This document shows positions 53,250-63,005 of a stretch of DNA of 64,000 nucleotides, piece after piece (the first letter of the stretch is position 1; every line of letters begins with the position of its first letter). Below the pieces are notes generated by a model. It was given only the letters and a program-made list of their open reading frames with translations, did not search any database and was not told the DNA's origin. Location: contig UCNE01000010.1 in assembly GCA_900473685.1 (NCBI GenBank), forward strand, positions 248,001 to 312,000. Direction: 5' to 3'. The translations under genes were made by a program, and so were the position numbers. Source of the stretch: Hyphomicrobiales bacterium (GTDB taxonomy: Bacteria > Pseudomonadota > Alphaproteobacteria > Rhizobiales > Rhizobiaceae).

Positions 53250-54552
53250 CATGAAAGGCACAGCCATGCCCTGGCAAAGCCCGATCTCACCGGGGATTTC
53301 CTGGTATGAGTCCAACGTCGCCGAGCGGCCGGAATATCCGGCCCTCTCGGGCTCGGTGGAAACCGATGTCGCCGTCGTCGGCGGCGGCTTCACCGGGCTG
53401 CAGGCGGCTTACAATCTCGCTAAAAAAGGCGTTCGCGTCACGCTGATCGATGCCTATCGTTTTGGCGATGGCGCCTCCGGCCGCAATGGCGGCCAGCTTG
53501 GCACCGGCCAGCGCTGGTCTCCCGAAGAGATGGAGGGAACGCTCGGCTTCGAGCGGTCCAAGGCGCTGTTTGATCTCGCCGAGGATGCGAAGAAACATCT
53601 GCTCGACTTTGCATCCGCGCATGACATCGACATCGAATATGTCGAGGGGCAGATGAACGTCTGCCACAAGCCGCGCTCGGAGAAGGAGTATCGCGACAGC
53701 GTCAAGATCGCCGCAACGCGTTATGGCTATCCGCATCAGAGTTTTATGGGCCGCGACGAAACCGTGGCACGGCTCGGCTCGAAACGCTACTTGTTCGGCA
53801 TCCGCGATACCGGCACCGGCCATATCCAGCCGATGAAACTGCTGATCGGGCTGGCAAGGCAGGCGGCTCTGGCTGGCGCTTCGCTGCACGAGCAGACCAA
53901 GGCGCTGAAGATCAACCAGGCCGGTGGCCGCGTCAGCATCGAGACGGACAAGGGCACCATCCGGGCCGACCGCGCTTTGATCGCCTGCAATGGCTATATC
54001 GACAACTTCGAACCGGTGACGGCGCGCCATGTCATGCCGATCCGCTCGTTCATCGGCGCCACCAAGGTTCTCAGCGATTTTCCGGAAGTGCTGCCAGGTG
54101 GCGAGGCCGTTGCCGATTCGCGCTTCGTCGTACGTTATTTCCGTAAATCGAAGGACGGGCGCCTGCTGTTCGGTGGCCGCGAGGCCTATACCGCCGACAA
54201 TCCCCGTGAGATTTCCGAGCATATCCGCCGGCAGATAAGCGAAATCTACCCGTCGCTGGCCAATGTGGAAATGACCCATGCCTGGGGCGGTTCGGTCGGC
54301 ATCACCCTGCCGCGTCAGCCTTTCGTGCGCGAAGTCATGCCCGGCGTCACCTCGATTGGCGGCTATTCCGGCCATGGCGTCATGCTGTCAAACTATTGCG
54401 GCAAGCTCTATTCCGACATGGTGACCGGCAACCGCTCGGACCTCGACCTGTTCCGGGACTTGAACATTCCGGCATTTCCCGGCGGCACGCGGTTCCGCTC
54501 CGTGCTTTTGTTCGTCGCACTCAGCTGGTATGCCTTGCGCGATAAATTCTGA
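53242..54552 (+). CDS. FAD oxidoreductase (gamma-glutamylputrescine oxidase type)
   Basis: 436 residues in the DAO family: WQSPISPGISWYES, FAD fold VAVVGGGFTGLQAAYNLAKKG and GASGRNGGQLGTGQR, C-terminal YSGHGVMLSNYCGKL. The pattern is that of PuuB, which oxidises gamma-glutamylputrescine. ATG 53242 overlaps the previous stop by 8 bases; ATG 53266, with AAAGG in front, is an alternative. Coupling with the ligase supports a putrescine-degradation pair. Confidence 0.87.
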   Translation: MSDMKGTAMPWQSPISPGISWYESNVAERPEYPALSGSVETDVAVVGGGFTGLQAAYNLAKKGVRVTLIDAYRFGDGASGRNGGQLGTGQRWSPEEMEGTLGFERSKALFDLAEDAKKHLLDFASAHDIDIEYVEGQMNVCHKPRSEKEYRDSVKIAATRYGYPHQSFMGRDETVARLGSKRYLFGIRDTGTGHIQPMKLLIGLARQAALAGASLHEQTKALKINQAGGRVSIETDKGTIRADRALIACNGYIDNFEPVTARHVMPIRSFIGATKVLSDFPEVLPGGEAVADSRFVVRYFRKSKDGRLLFGGREAYTADNPREISEHIRRQISEIYPSLANVEMTHAWGGSVGITLPRQPFVREVMPGVTSIGGYSGHGVMLSNYCGKLYSDMVTGNRSDLDLFRDLNIPAFPGGTRFRSVLLFVALSWYALRDKF

Positions 54553-54608
54553 TAACGCGACGATGAAAGCGCGGTGAAACGCATTTTGTTGCGTCGCACC
54601 CTAGCGCT

Positions 54609-54622
54609 TTTAAATCGATTAG
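54609..54622. promoter_or_regulatory. Candidate LacI-type operator upstream of zwf
   Basis: TTAAATCGATTAGA with the palindrome AATCGATT (54612-54619) 43 bases ahead of the zwf ATG. A central CG flanked by AA/TT is typical of LacI-family operators. Low confidence. Confidence 0.3.
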
Positions 54623-54662
54623 ATTATACACTCCTCAGACCAGAACGAGATCGAGATTTCCC

Positions 54663-56138
54663 ATGAGCAGCCAGATCATTCCTGTGGAACCCTTTGACTA
54701 TGTGGTTTTTGGAGGTACGGGCGACCTTGCCGAGCGCAAGTTGCTTCCGGCCCTTTATCATCGTCAGCTGGATGGCCAACTGAGCGACCCGACGCGTATC
54801 ATCGGTGCGTCGCGCAGCGTGCTCAGTCATGAAGAATACCGCAAATTTGCAGCCGACGCCCTCAAGGAACATCTGAAGGCAGGCGAGTACGACGAGGCGC
54901 AGGTCAAGATTTTCACCGACCGTCTCTTCTACGTGCCGGTCGATGCCAAATCTGATGGTGGCTGGGATCAGCTGAAGGCGCTTCTCGATGAAGGCAAGGA
55001 CCGCGTCCGCGCCTTCTATCTCGCTGTTGCGCCCGCGATCTTCGGCGACATCTCGGAAAAGATCCGCGACCACAAGCTGATCACCAAGACAACTCGTATC
55101 GTCGTCGAAAAGCCGATCGGACGCGACCTCGCCTCGGCGCTCGAGCTCAACGACACGATCGGCAAGGTCTTCAAGGAAGAGCAGATCTTCCGTATCGACC
55201 ATTACCTCGGCAAGGAAACCGTGCAGAACCTGATGGCGCTGCGCTTTGCCAACGCGCTTTACGAGCCGCTGTGGAACTCGTCCTACATCGATCATATCCA
55301 GATCACCGTTGCCGAGTCGGTCGGCCTTGAAAGCCGTGCCGGCTACTATGACAAGGCCGGTGCACTGCGCGACATGGTACAGAACCATATCCTTCAGCTG
55401 CTTTGCCTCGTCGCCATGGAAGTCCCGCCCTCGATGAACGCGGAAGCCGTGCGTGACGAGAAGCTGAAGGTGCTGCGCGCGCTGAAGCCGATCAATCCAA
55501 GCAATGTCGAGAAGATGACGGTGCGCGGCCAGTACAAGGCCGGTGCTTCGGCAGGCGGCGCGGTCAAGGGCTATCTCGAGGAACTCGAAGGCGGCGTCTC
55601 CAACACCGAGACCTTCGTTGCCATCAAGGCCGAAATCAACAACTGGCGCTGGGCCGGCGTTCCCTTCTACATTCGCACCGGCAAGCGCATGGCCGGCCGC
55701 ATGTCGGAAATCGTCATCACCTTCAAGCCGATCCCGCATTCGATCTTCGACGAGGCCGCAGGCCGCATCGAGGCCAACCAGCTCATCATCCGCTTGCAGC
55801 CCGATGAAGGCGTCAAGCAGTCGCTGATGATCAAGGACCCAGGCCCGGGCGGCATGCGCCTGCGCAACGTCTCGCTCGATATGACGTTTGCCGAAGCCTT
55901 CAATGCCCGCAGCGCCGACGCCTATGAGCGCCTGCTGCTCGACGTGGTGCGCAACAACCAGACCCTGTTCATGCGCCGCGACGAAGTCGAAGCCGCATGG
56001 CGCTGGGTCGATCCGATCCTGAAGTCATGGGAAGCCGTCAACCAGCAGGTCCAGGCCTACACAGCCGGCACCTGGGGACCGAGCCAGGCCATCGCGCTCA
56101 TCGAGCGGGACGGCCGCACCTGGCATGAAGTGATCTGA
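54663..56138 (+). CDS. zwf: Glucose-6-phosphate 1-dehydrogenase
   Basis: 491 residues. NADP site GGTGDLAERKLLPALY (from residue 17), substrate motif RIDHYLGKE (His180), GxxxRxGK-type stretch YIRTGKRM. It oxidises glucose-6-phosphate to 6-phosphogluconolactone, the entry of the Entner-Doudoroff and pentose-phosphate routes. First gene of zwf-pgl-edd; pgl follows after 11 bases. GAGATCGAGATT before ATG gives a modest ribosome site. Confidence 0.97.
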   Translation: MSSQIIPVEPFDYVVFGGTGDLAERKLLPALYHRQLDGQLSDPTRIIGASRSVLSHEEYRKFAADALKEHLKAGEYDEAQVKIFTDRLFYVPVDAKSDGGWDQLKALLDEGKDRVRAFYLAVAPAIFGDISEKIRDHKLITKTTRIVVEKPIGRDLASALELNDTIGKVFKEEQIFRIDHYLGKETVQNLMALRFANALYEPLWNSSYIDHIQITVAESVGLESRAGYYDKAGALRDMVQNHILQLLCLVAMEVPPSMNAEAVRDEKLKVLRALKPINPSNVEKMTVRGQYKAGASAGGAVKGYLEELEGGVSNTETFVAIKAEINNWRWAGVPFYIRTGKRMAGRMSEIVITFKPIPHSIFDEAAGRIEANQLIIRLQPDEGVKQSLMIKDPGPGGMRLRNVSLDMTFAEAFNARSADAYERLLLDVVRNNQTLFMRRDEVEAAWRWVDPILKSWEAVNQQVQAYTAGTWGPSQAIALIERDGRTWHEVI

Positions 56139-56149
56139 GGACGAAAGCC

Positions 56150-56848
56150 ATGACGGCTGCGATGCATGTATTCGACAATGGTGCTGATCTGGCTGAGGGC
56201 CTTGCGGAAGCAGTGGCTGCAGCCCTTTCATCCGCTGTTGCAACGCGCGGAGAAGCGTGCATCGCCGTCTCCGGCGGCTCGACGCCAAAGGCGTTTTTCA
56301 AGGCGCTGTCCGGCAAGGCCATCGACTGGGCCAAGGTCACCGTGACCCTGATCGATGAACGCTTCGTTGCACCGGACAGTGACCGCTCGAACGAGAAGCT
56401 CGTCAAGGACAACTTGCTCACCAACGCTGCCGCCGCAGCGCGCTTCCAGCCGCTTTATTATCCGGCGGCGACGGCTGAAGAAGCAGCGGCCGCCGCGGTG
56501 AAACAGACTGCCACACTCGGCTGTCCCTTCGATGTCGCCATTCTCGGCATGGGCGGCGATGGACACACGGCCTCGTTCTTTCCGGGCGGCTCGCGCCTTG
56601 CCGAAGCGCTTGATCCGGCAACGCCACGCGGCGTGATGACGATGGAAGCCGAAGGGGCCGGCGAGCCGCGCCTGACATTCACATTCTCCAGCCTTCAGGA
56701 TGCCCGACTTCTGGTGCTCCATATCGAAGGAGCGACCAAGAAGGACGTTCTTGCCAAGGCTGAAGCGCCCGGTGACGAGGCGGAGATGCCGATCCGGGCG
56801 ATACTGCGCCGGGCCGCCTCCCCGCTTCAGATCTACTGGGCACCCTAA
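56150..56848 (+). CDS. pgl: 6-phosphogluconolactonase
   Basis: 232 residues. Phosphate-binding AVSGGSTPKAFF, LIDERFV and GMGGDGHTASFFPG are the family motifs; the histidine of GHTAS is catalytic. Hydrolyses the lactone made by Zwf. GAGGA before the ATG; operon position between zwf and edd. Confidence 0.95.
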   Translation: MTAAMHVFDNGADLAEGLAEAVAAALSSAVATRGEACIAVSGGSTPKAFFKALSGKAIDWAKVTVTLIDERFVAPDSDRSNEKLVKDNLLTNAAAAARFQPLYYPAATAEEAAAAAVKQTATLGCPFDVAILGMGGDGHTASFFPGGSRLAEALDPATPRGVMTMEAEGAGEPRLTFTFSSLQDARLLVLHIEGATKKDVLAKAEAPGDEAEMPIRAILRRAASPLQIYWAP

Positions 56849-56902
56849 AGCGGGGCGCGATCTCTACGGATCCCTTCCTGCGCTTTAGCTCTTTGATTTT
56901 AC

Positions 56903-56947
56903 GCGTGTCGCTATCGCAAAACCGCTGCACACTTTTGCGCGACACGC
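56903..56947. repeat. RIME-like nested palindrome between pgl and edd
   Basis: Outer arms GCGTGTCG (56903-56910) / CGACACGC (56940-56947), inner arms CGCAAAA (56915-56921) / TTTTGCG (56933-56939), loop CCGCTGCACAC. The core matches, from memory, a repeat frequent in Rhizobium intergenic regions (AAAACCGCT.CGCACTTTTGC). Confidence 0.6.
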
Positions 56948-57035
56948 TTTAAGCCCGCAATCCGGGGACCCAAGACCCGGATAACCGAAACCACGCAGAC
57001 CACAGGAGTGCCGAACACTCCGGAACAGGATTGCC

Positions 57036-58856
57036 ATGTCCGCCGACAGCCGTATTGCCGCGATCACCGCCCGCATCGTTGAACGCTCGAAGCCCTATCG
57101 CGAGCCCTACCTTGCCCGCGTGCGTTCGGCGGCATCCAAGCGCGTCACCCGTTCGGTTCTTGGCTGCGGCAATCTCGCTCATGGCTTTGCTGTCTGTTCC
57201 CCCTCCGAGAAAGTGGCGCTCTCCGGTGACGAAGTGCCGAACCTTGGCATTATCACCTCTTACAACGACATGCTGTCGGCGCATCAGCCATTCGAGACCT
57301 ATCCGGCCCTGATCCGCCAGGCGGCCCATGAAGCCGGTGGCGTGGCGCAGGTGGCAGGTGGCGTTCCGGCCATGTGCGATGGCGTTACCCAGGGACAGCC
57401 GGGCATGGAGCTTTCGCTGTTTTCCCGCGATCTGATCGCCATGGCGGCAGGCGTCGGCCTGTCGCACAACATGTTCGATTCGACCGTCTATCTCGGCGTC
57501 TGCGACAAGATCGTTCCCGGCCTGATGATTGCCGCCATGACCTTTGGCCATCTGCCCGCCGTGTTCATTCCGGCCGGTCCGATGACAACAGGCTTGCCGA
57601 ACGACGAAAAGTCACGCGTGCGCCAGCTGTTTGCCGAAGGCAAGGTTGGCCGCGAGGAGCTGCTGGAAGCGGAATCCAAGTCCTATCACGGCCCCGGCAC
57701 CTGCACGTTCTACGGCACGGCCAACTCCAACCAGATGCTGATGGAAATCATGGGCTTCCACCTGCCCGGCGCTTCCTTCATCAATCCGGGCACACCGCTA
57801 CGCGACGCGCTGACGAAGGAAGCCACCAAGCGGGCGCTGGCGATCACCGCGCTCGGCAACGAGTTCACGCCAGCCGGTGAAATGATCGACGAGCGGTCGA
57901 TCGTCAACGGCGTGATCGGCCTGCACGCGACCGGCGGCTCGACCAACCACACGATGCACCTCGTCGCCATGGCCCGTTCGGCCGGTATCGCTTTGACCTG
58001 GCAGGATATTTCCGAACTTTCCGACATCATCCCGCTGCTCGCCCGCGTCTATCCGAACGGTCTTGCCGACGTGAACCATTTTCACGCCGCCGGCGGCATG
58101 GGCTACCTGATCAGCCAGCTTCTGAAGCATGGCCTACTGCATGACGACGTGCGCACCGTTTTCGGCCAGGGGCTGGACGCCTATGCGATCGACGTCAAGC
58201 TGGGCGCCAATGGCACGGTTGCCCGCGAACCGGCACCGGAACACAGCCATGATCCAAAAGTGCTTTCGACGGTCGAGCAGCCTTTCCAGCATTCCGGCGG
58301 CTTGAAGATGCTGACCGGCAATCTCGGCAAGGCCGTCATCAAGATTTCGGCCGTCAAGCCGGAGCGTCACGTCATCGAGGCACCGGCAAAGATCTTCCAC
58401 GATCAGTCGGAACTGCAGGCGGCCTTCAAGGACGGCAAGCTCGAGGGCGACTTCATCGCCGTCGTCCGTTTTCAGGGGCCGAAAGCCAACGGCATGCCGG
58501 AACTGCACAAGCTGACCACCGTGCTCGGCATCCTGCAGGATCGCGGCCAGACGGTGGCGCTGGTCACTGATGGTCGCATGTCCGGCGCGTCCGGCAAGGT
58601 GCCGTCCGCCATTCACATGACACCTGAGGCCAAGGATGGCGGTCCGATCTCAAAAATCCGCGAAGGCGACATCATCCGGCTGGATGCCATTCATGGCACG
58701 ATCCAGGTGCTGGTCGATGCTGCCGAGCTGGCCAGCCGGGCTCCGGCCGAAGCCGATCTCTCCGGCAACGAATTCGGCATGGGCCGCGAGCTGTTTGCCC
58801 CATTCCGCGCGGCTGTTGGCGCAGCCGATCACGGCGCGAGTGTATTTTTTCACTGA
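57036..58856 (+). CDS. edd: Phosphogluconate dehydratase
   Basis: 606 residues. IlvD/Edd signature [29 protein letters not shown], and the end [20 protein letters not shown]; cysteines near residues 154 and 221 are placed for a [4Fe-4S] cluster as in the family. Converts 6-phosphogluconate to KDPG. The KDPG aldolase gene is not in the window. ATG 57036 has AGGA upstream; followed by a mosaic repeat, not a normal terminator. Confidence 0.96.
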   Translation: MSADSRIAAITARIVERSKPYREPYLARVRSAASKRVTRSVLGCGNLAHGFAVCSPSEKVALSGDEVPNLGIITSYNDMLSAHQPFETYPALIRQAAHEAGGVAQVAGGVPAMCDGVTQGQPGMELSLFSRDLIAMAAGVGLSHNMFDSTVYLGVCDKIVPGLMIAAMTFGHLPAVFIPAGPMTTGLPNDEKSRVRQLFAEGKVGREELLEAESKSYHGPGTCTFYGTANSNQMLMEIMGFHLPGASFINPGTPLRDALTKEATKRALAITALGNEFTPAGEMIDERSIVNGVIGLHATGGSTNHTMHLVAMARSAGIALTWQDISELSDIIPLLARVYPNGLADVNHFHAAGGMGYLISQLLKHGLLHDDVRTVFGQGLDAYAIDVKLGANGTVAREPAPEHSHDPKVLSTVEQPFQHSGGLKMLTGNLGKAVIKISAVKPERHVIEAPAKIFHDQSELQAAFKDGKLEGDFIAVVRFQGPKANGMPELHKLTTVLGILQDRGQTVALVTDGRMSGASGKVPSAIHMTPEAKDGGPISKIREGDIIRLDAIHGTIQVLVDAAELASRAPAEADLSGNEFGMGRELFAPFRAAVGAADHGASVFFH

Positions 58857-58913
58857 AATCGGAGCCCTCGACGGATCCTAAAACGATTACTTAGTGAGAG
58901 CGGCCCCCACTTT

Positions 58914-59031
58914 CCGTCATCCTCGCCCTTGTGGCGGGGATCCAGCGACCCGACGTCCGTCGGGTCAAAAAACTCTCTCAGCCCAAGGACTTGGGCTGGC
59001 TGGATCTCTGTGACAAGCACAGAGATGACGG
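58914..59031. repeat. Four-hairpin mosaic palindromic element
   Basis: Outer arms CCGTCATC (58914-58921) and GATGACGG (59024-59031), second pair GATCCAGC (58939-58946) / GCTGGATC (58999-59006). Inside are four perfect or near-perfect hairpins: 58919-58941, 58947-58966, 58980-58997 and 59004-59026. It lies between edd and the GFA gene and may end transcription from both sides. Confidence 0.85.
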
Positions 59032-59143
59032 AGAGTTTGGCAAACGCATGATTTCCCAAATAACCCGCCAAACTGTGGCGAAACGACTTTCTCGGCGGCC
59101 CGAATCCTCGGTCACAACGCCGCGAGTCTTGACATGCCGATAC

Positions 59144-59509
59144 TTACGGCAGCGGCCCCGGGTGCATGTCGGTCCGGCCGTCGTAACGTTCGATGTTCAG
59201 TTCGAAAATATCGATGCCTTCGATGCAGCGCGCGTTCACCGACACGCGTTCGCCGGGATAGCCGCTGCGCATCAGCGCAACGCCGCATGTGGCGCAAAAA
59301 TGATGACCTTCGGTGATGCTGCGCCAGACATAGGTGGAGATCCGGCGTTTTTCGCTGACCAGCACGATCCTGCTGGCCGGAACCTTCCAGTGCAGGAAGC
59401 CTGAACGGCGGCAGGTCGAGCAATTGCATTCGACCACCTCGGAAATCTCGGCATCGATTTCAAAGCAGATATCGCCGCAATGACAGGAAAGGCGATAGGG
59501 TCGTTTCAT
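59144..59509 (-). CDS. GFA family (glutathione-dependent formaldehyde-activating-like) protein
   Basis: 121 residues. Zinc ligands in GFA spacing: SCHCGD near residue 9, ECNCSTCRRSG near 28, HHFCATCGVALM near 70. GFA-family folds bind zinc; true glutathione-dependent formaldehyde activation is proven for few members, so the function is uncertain. Single gene. Confidence 0.88.
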   Translation of the reverse strand: MKRPYRLSCHCGDICFEIDAEISEVVECNCSTCRRSGFLHWKVPASRIVLVSEKRRISTYVWRSITEGHHFCATCGVALMRSGYPGERVSVNARCIEGIDIFELNIERYDGRTDMHPGPLP

Positions 59510-59603
59510 CGGTCATCGTCTCGCTTCAGTCACTCAACGTCCATCAATCCGCCTCCTGCGGGCGGTGTCAAGCGGAAGCGGCCAGCAATCGACCCGAAAA
59601 TGG

Positions 59604-59957
59604 TCAGCTGTAAATGTCGAGAACCCGGTTGCGATGATTGGGATGCGTCGAATAGACGAAGATGCGATTGAGGTCACGCTCGGACATCATGCGCAGAAAG
59701 CGCGCCTCGATGATGTTGTTGGCATGCACGCGCTTGACGATGCAGCCGACCATGCCGATGCGGGCACTGGGAACATCGAGATAGAAATTCTGCGGCAGCT
59801 TGAACTGCGTCGCAATGCCAATAACGGCGCTACTCTTCGATATTTTCAAGAGTTCGCAACGGCGTGAAGTGAGGTTGAGCATGCCGTTTTCGGTATACTC
59901 GATGCGGGCATCATTGCGGGTGTCTTCCATCGGGAAATTGGCTTCCCGATCATACAT
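59604..59957 (-). CDS. PilZ-like small protein
   Basis: 117 residues from ATG 59957 (AAGGAAG upstream; an ATG at 60011 is also in frame). The pattern GMLNLTSRRCELLKISKSSAVIGI, followed by FYLDVPSARIGMVGCIVKRVHANNIIEARF, follows the strand order of PilZ domains, but the RxxxR/DxSxxG c-di-GMP motif is not intact, so nucleotide binding is doubtful. Similar proteins are common in rhizobia. Confidence 0.75.
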   Translation of the reverse strand: MYDREANFPMEDTRNDARIEYTENGMLNLTSRRCELLKISKSSAVIGIATQFKLPQNFYLDVPSARIGMVGCIVKRVHANNIIEARFLRMMSERDLNRIFVYSTHPNHRNRVLDIYS

Positions 59958-60102
59958 GAAGGACTCTTCCTTGCTGAGATATGTCGGTCTATCGGATGCC
60001 TGTCCCCGCATCAGCCTGCTCCATGCCCTTTGTTTTTTGAAACATTAGCAGCAGAGATTTAACAGAGCGTGAGTCCGTGACCGGTTCTGGCACATCGCCG
60101 AT

Positions 60103-60136
60103 AAAAAACCCGCCCGGAAATACAGCCCAGGCGGGT
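60103..60136 (-). terminator. Terminator of the agl operon
   Basis: ACCCGCC (60108-60114) / GGCGGGT (60130-60136); T-run on the minus strand, 20 bases after the aglK stop. Confidence 0.88.
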
Positions 60137-60156
60137 CGCAGGCATGTTGCCCGGCT

Positions 60157-61245
60157 CTACGTGCGGTAGCTTTTTCCACCCGCGTCAAACAGGTGAAGCT
60201 TCGCCTTATCGGCGGTAAAGCGCACCTTCTCGCCGCGCTTGATGTCAAGAATGCCCGGCACCTTGGCAATAATCGGCTCGTTGGCGACCAGCCCCTCGAT
60301 ATAGAGCAGCGTCACCTCACCCAGGGCTTCGATGATCGAAACGGTTCCTTCGAACAGAAAATTGTCGCCGGTCGAGACGCGCAGGTCTTCCGGCCGAACG
60401 CCGAAACTCGCCGCCTTGCCATTTTCGGACGCTGCCGTCGCAATATCCAGCACATCGCGCTTGCCGCCCGGCAGCTCCACCGAGGTCTCGGCACCGGTGC
60501 CAACGATCTTGGCCGGGATGATGTTCATGGCAGGCGAGCCGATGAAGCGGGCGACAAACAGGTTGGCCGGCCGCTCGTAGAGTTCCAGGGGCGGACCGAC
60601 CTGTTCGATATGACCGGCCGAGAGCACAACGATGCGGTCGGCGAGTGTCATTGCCTCGACCTGATCGTGGGTGACGTAGATCATCGTCGTATCCGGCATG
60701 GATTCGTTCAGCTTGGCGATCTCGATGCGCGTGGCGACGCGCAGTGCCGCATCAAGGTTCGACAGCGGCTCATCGAACAGGAACACTTTTGGATCGCGGC
60801 AGATCGCCCGGCCGATGGCGACGCGCTGGCGCTGGCCACCCGAGAGCGCCTTGGGCAGGCGGTCGAGATATTTGGTCAGTTGCAGGATGTCAGCGGCGGA
60901 GCGGACACGGCGGTCGATCTCCTCCTTCGTTTCCTTGGCGATGCGCATGCCGAAGGCCATGTTGTCATAGACCGTCATGTGCGGATAGAGCGCATAGGAC
61001 TGGAAGACCATGGCGATGCCGCGCTGTGACGGCGGCACCTCGTTGACCAGGCGCTCGGCGATATACATTTCGCCGCCGGAGATTTCCTCAAGGCCGGCGA
61101 TCATCCGTAAGAGCGTCGATTTTCCGCAGCCGGACGGGCCGACGAAGACGACGAACTCGCCCTGTTTGATATCCAGATCAATGCCATGGATGACATCCAC
61201 CGCGCCATAGGACTTGCGGATCTTCTTCAGTTGCAAACCTGCCAT
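60157..61245 (-). CDS. aglK: Alpha-glucoside ABC transporter ATPase AglK
   Basis: 362 residues of the MalK/UgpC type: Walker A GPSGCGKST, signature LSGGQRQR, Walker B VFLFDEPLSNLD, switch YVTHDQVEAMTLAD, C-terminal OB/TOBE domain from about 240 (FGVRPEDLRVS). It energises uptake of sucrose, maltose or trehalose by AglEFG. Assigned to agl rather than another sugar by its place 63 bases after aglA. Confidence 0.92.
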   Translation of the reverse strand: MAGLQLKKIRKSYGAVDVIHGIDLDIKQGEFVVFVGPSGCGKSTLLRMIAGLEEISGGEMYIAERLVNEVPPSQRGIAMVFQSYALYPHMTVYDNMAFGMRIAKETKEEIDRRVRSAADILQLTKYLDRLPKALSGGQRQRVAIGRAICRDPKVFLFDEPLSNLDAALRVATRIEIAKLNESMPDTTMIYVTHDQVEAMTLADRIVVLSAGHIEQVGPPLELYERPANLFVARFIGSPAMNIIPAKIVGTGAETSVELPGGKRDVLDIATAASENGKAASFGVRPEDLRVSTGDNFLFEGTVSIIEALGEVTLLYIEGLVANEPIIAKVPGILDIKRGEKVRFTADKAKLHLFDAGGKSYRT

Positions 61246-61308
61246 GACATCCTCCCCTTCATTCTCTCGTTTTTGGCCGGCTCTTTACCCGAACCGGTTC
61301 GATCTCAT

Positions 61309-62973
61309 TCATTCGACCCGGGCGAAAAAGCCGCTCCAGGCCGGTAGTGTGATGGTGTCGCCGGTCAATGCCGATCCAAAGCCATGGCCTTCAAGCACAT
61401 CGAGCTTTTCAACCGGCTGTTTGACGGTCACCGCCTCCCCGCTCATGTTGAACAGGCACAAAATCGTCTCGTTGCCGAATGTGCGTTCGAAGCCGAGCAG
61501 GGGCGCTTCGTAGGCGCGGAACTCGATTTCGCCCTTGGCAAAGGCCGGATGGTGCTTGCGGAATGCGAGAAAACGCCGGTAGTGGTTGAGCACCGAATCC
61601 GGGTCCGTCTGCTGTTCGGAAACGGCGCGGCCAAGATGCTCCTTCGGCACCGGCAGCCAGGGCTTGCCCTCGCCGAAGCCGCCATTGACAGCGTTCTTGT
61701 CCCACACCATCGGCGTCCGGCAGCCGTCGCGGCCCTTGAAATCCGGCCAGAACTGGATGCCGTACGGATCTTGCAGGTCTTCGAAAGCGAGTTCGGCCTC
61801 GGTCAGGCCAAGCTCTTCGCCCTGATAGATGCAGACAGAGCCGCGCAAGGTCATCAGCAGGCTGGCAAGGAACTTTGCGTGGGCATCCTGATCGGCAATA
61901 CCCTGGCCCCAGCGGCTAACATGGCGCACGACGTCATGATTGGAAAATGCCCAGCAAGCCCAGCCTTCCGGGGCAGCCCGGGCAAAATCATGCAGCACCT
62001 GCGCGACGCCTGATGGCGTCAACGGATCCGGCGCCAGGAACTCGAAGGCGTAGCACATGTGCATCTTGTCGTTGCCGGATGTGTATTGCCCGGCGATCTC
62101 AAGGCCGATCTGGCTGTCGCCGACTTCGCCGACCGCGGCGATTGCCGGGAATTCGTCCATGACGGCGCGGAAGCGCTTGAGGAATGCGAGGTTTTCCGGG
62201 CGGTTCTTGTCGTAGAGATGTTCCTGATAATTGTACGGATTGACCGCCGGCGCCGTATTGGCATTGCGGTGCTCCGGCGCCAGCGCCGGGTTGTCGCGCA
62301 GTTCCAGATCGTGGAAATAGAAGTTGATCGTATCCAGCCGGAAGCCATCAACGCCGCGTTCCAGCCAGAAGCGCTCGACGGCCAGAAGCGCATCCTGAAC
62401 TTGCGGATTATGCAGGTTGAGGTCCGGCTGCGAGGTCAGGAAGTTGTGCATGTAATATTGCAGGCGTGTCGGATCCCACTGCCACGCCGAGCCACCGAAG
62501 ATCGACATCCAGTTGTTCGGCGGCGTGCCATCCGGCTTGGAATCCGACCAGACATACCAGTCCGCTTTCGGATTGAACCGGCTGGACCGGCTTTCGACGA
62601 ACCACGGATGCTGGTCCGAGGTATGGGACAACACCAGATCGATCATCACGCGGATACCGAGGCGGTGGGCTTCGGCGATCAGCGCATCGAAATCGGCAAG
62701 CAGGCCGAAGATTGGGTCGACGCCGGTATAGTTCGATACGTCATAGCCGAAATCCTTCATCGGCGAGGTGAAGAACGGCGAGATCCAGATTGCGTCGACA
62801 CCGAGCGAGGCGACATGCGCCAGACGGGCAGTGATCCCCTTCAGGTCACCGATGCCGTCGCCGTTCGAATCCTGGTAGGAGCGCGGATAGATCTGATAGA
62901 TCACCGCGCCACGCCACCAGTCCCGGTCAGCCTGCAATGTGGAACCACTTGCCTTGGTCATGCTCGTATTCAT
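61309..62973 (-). CDS. aglA: Alpha-glucosidase AglA (GH13)
   Basis: 554 residues. GH13 regions: QIYPRSYQDSNGDGIGDL (calcium-binding), nucleophile Asp in GFRLDTINFY, acid Glu in AVGEVGDSQ, transition-state Asp in FSNHDVVRH. Hydrolyses imported alpha-glucosides to glucose, which then enters Zwf/Edd. An ATG at 62961 is an alternative start. Between aglG (32 bases) and aglK. Confidence 0.93.
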   Translation of the reverse strand: MNTSMTKASGSTLQADRDWWRGAVIYQIYPRSYQDSNGDGIGDLKGITARLAHVASLGVDAIWISPFFTSPMKDFGYDVSNYTGVDPIFGLLADFDALIAEAHRLGIRVMIDLVLSHTSDQHPWFVESRSSRFNPKADWYVWSDSKPDGTPPNNWMSIFGGSAWQWDPTRLQYYMHNFLTSQPDLNLHNPQVQDALLAVERFWLERGVDGFRLDTINFYFHDLELRDNPALAPEHRNANTAPAVNPYNYQEHLYDKNRPENLAFLKRFRAVMDEFPAIAAVGEVGDSQIGLEIAGQYTSGNDKMHMCYAFEFLAPDPLTPSGVAQVLHDFARAAPEGWACWAFSNHDVVRHVSRWGQGIADQDAHAKFLASLLMTLRGSVCIYQGEELGLTEAELAFEDLQDPYGIQFWPDFKGRDGCRTPMVWDKNAVNGGFGEGKPWLPVPKEHLGRAVSEQQTDPDSVLNHYRRFLAFRKHHPAFAKGEIEFRAYEAPLLGFERTFGNETILCLFNMSGEAVTVKQPVEKLDVLEGHGFGSALTGDTITLPAWSGFFARVE

Positions 62974-63005
62974 TCCAGTAGACGTCCTTGTACTATCGAA
63001 AAGTC

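Noticed and set aside
51777-53393. 538-codon minus-strand frame opposite the glutamine-synthetase-like gene
   Set aside because: Antisense shadow; the plus-strand protein has intact catalytic motifs.
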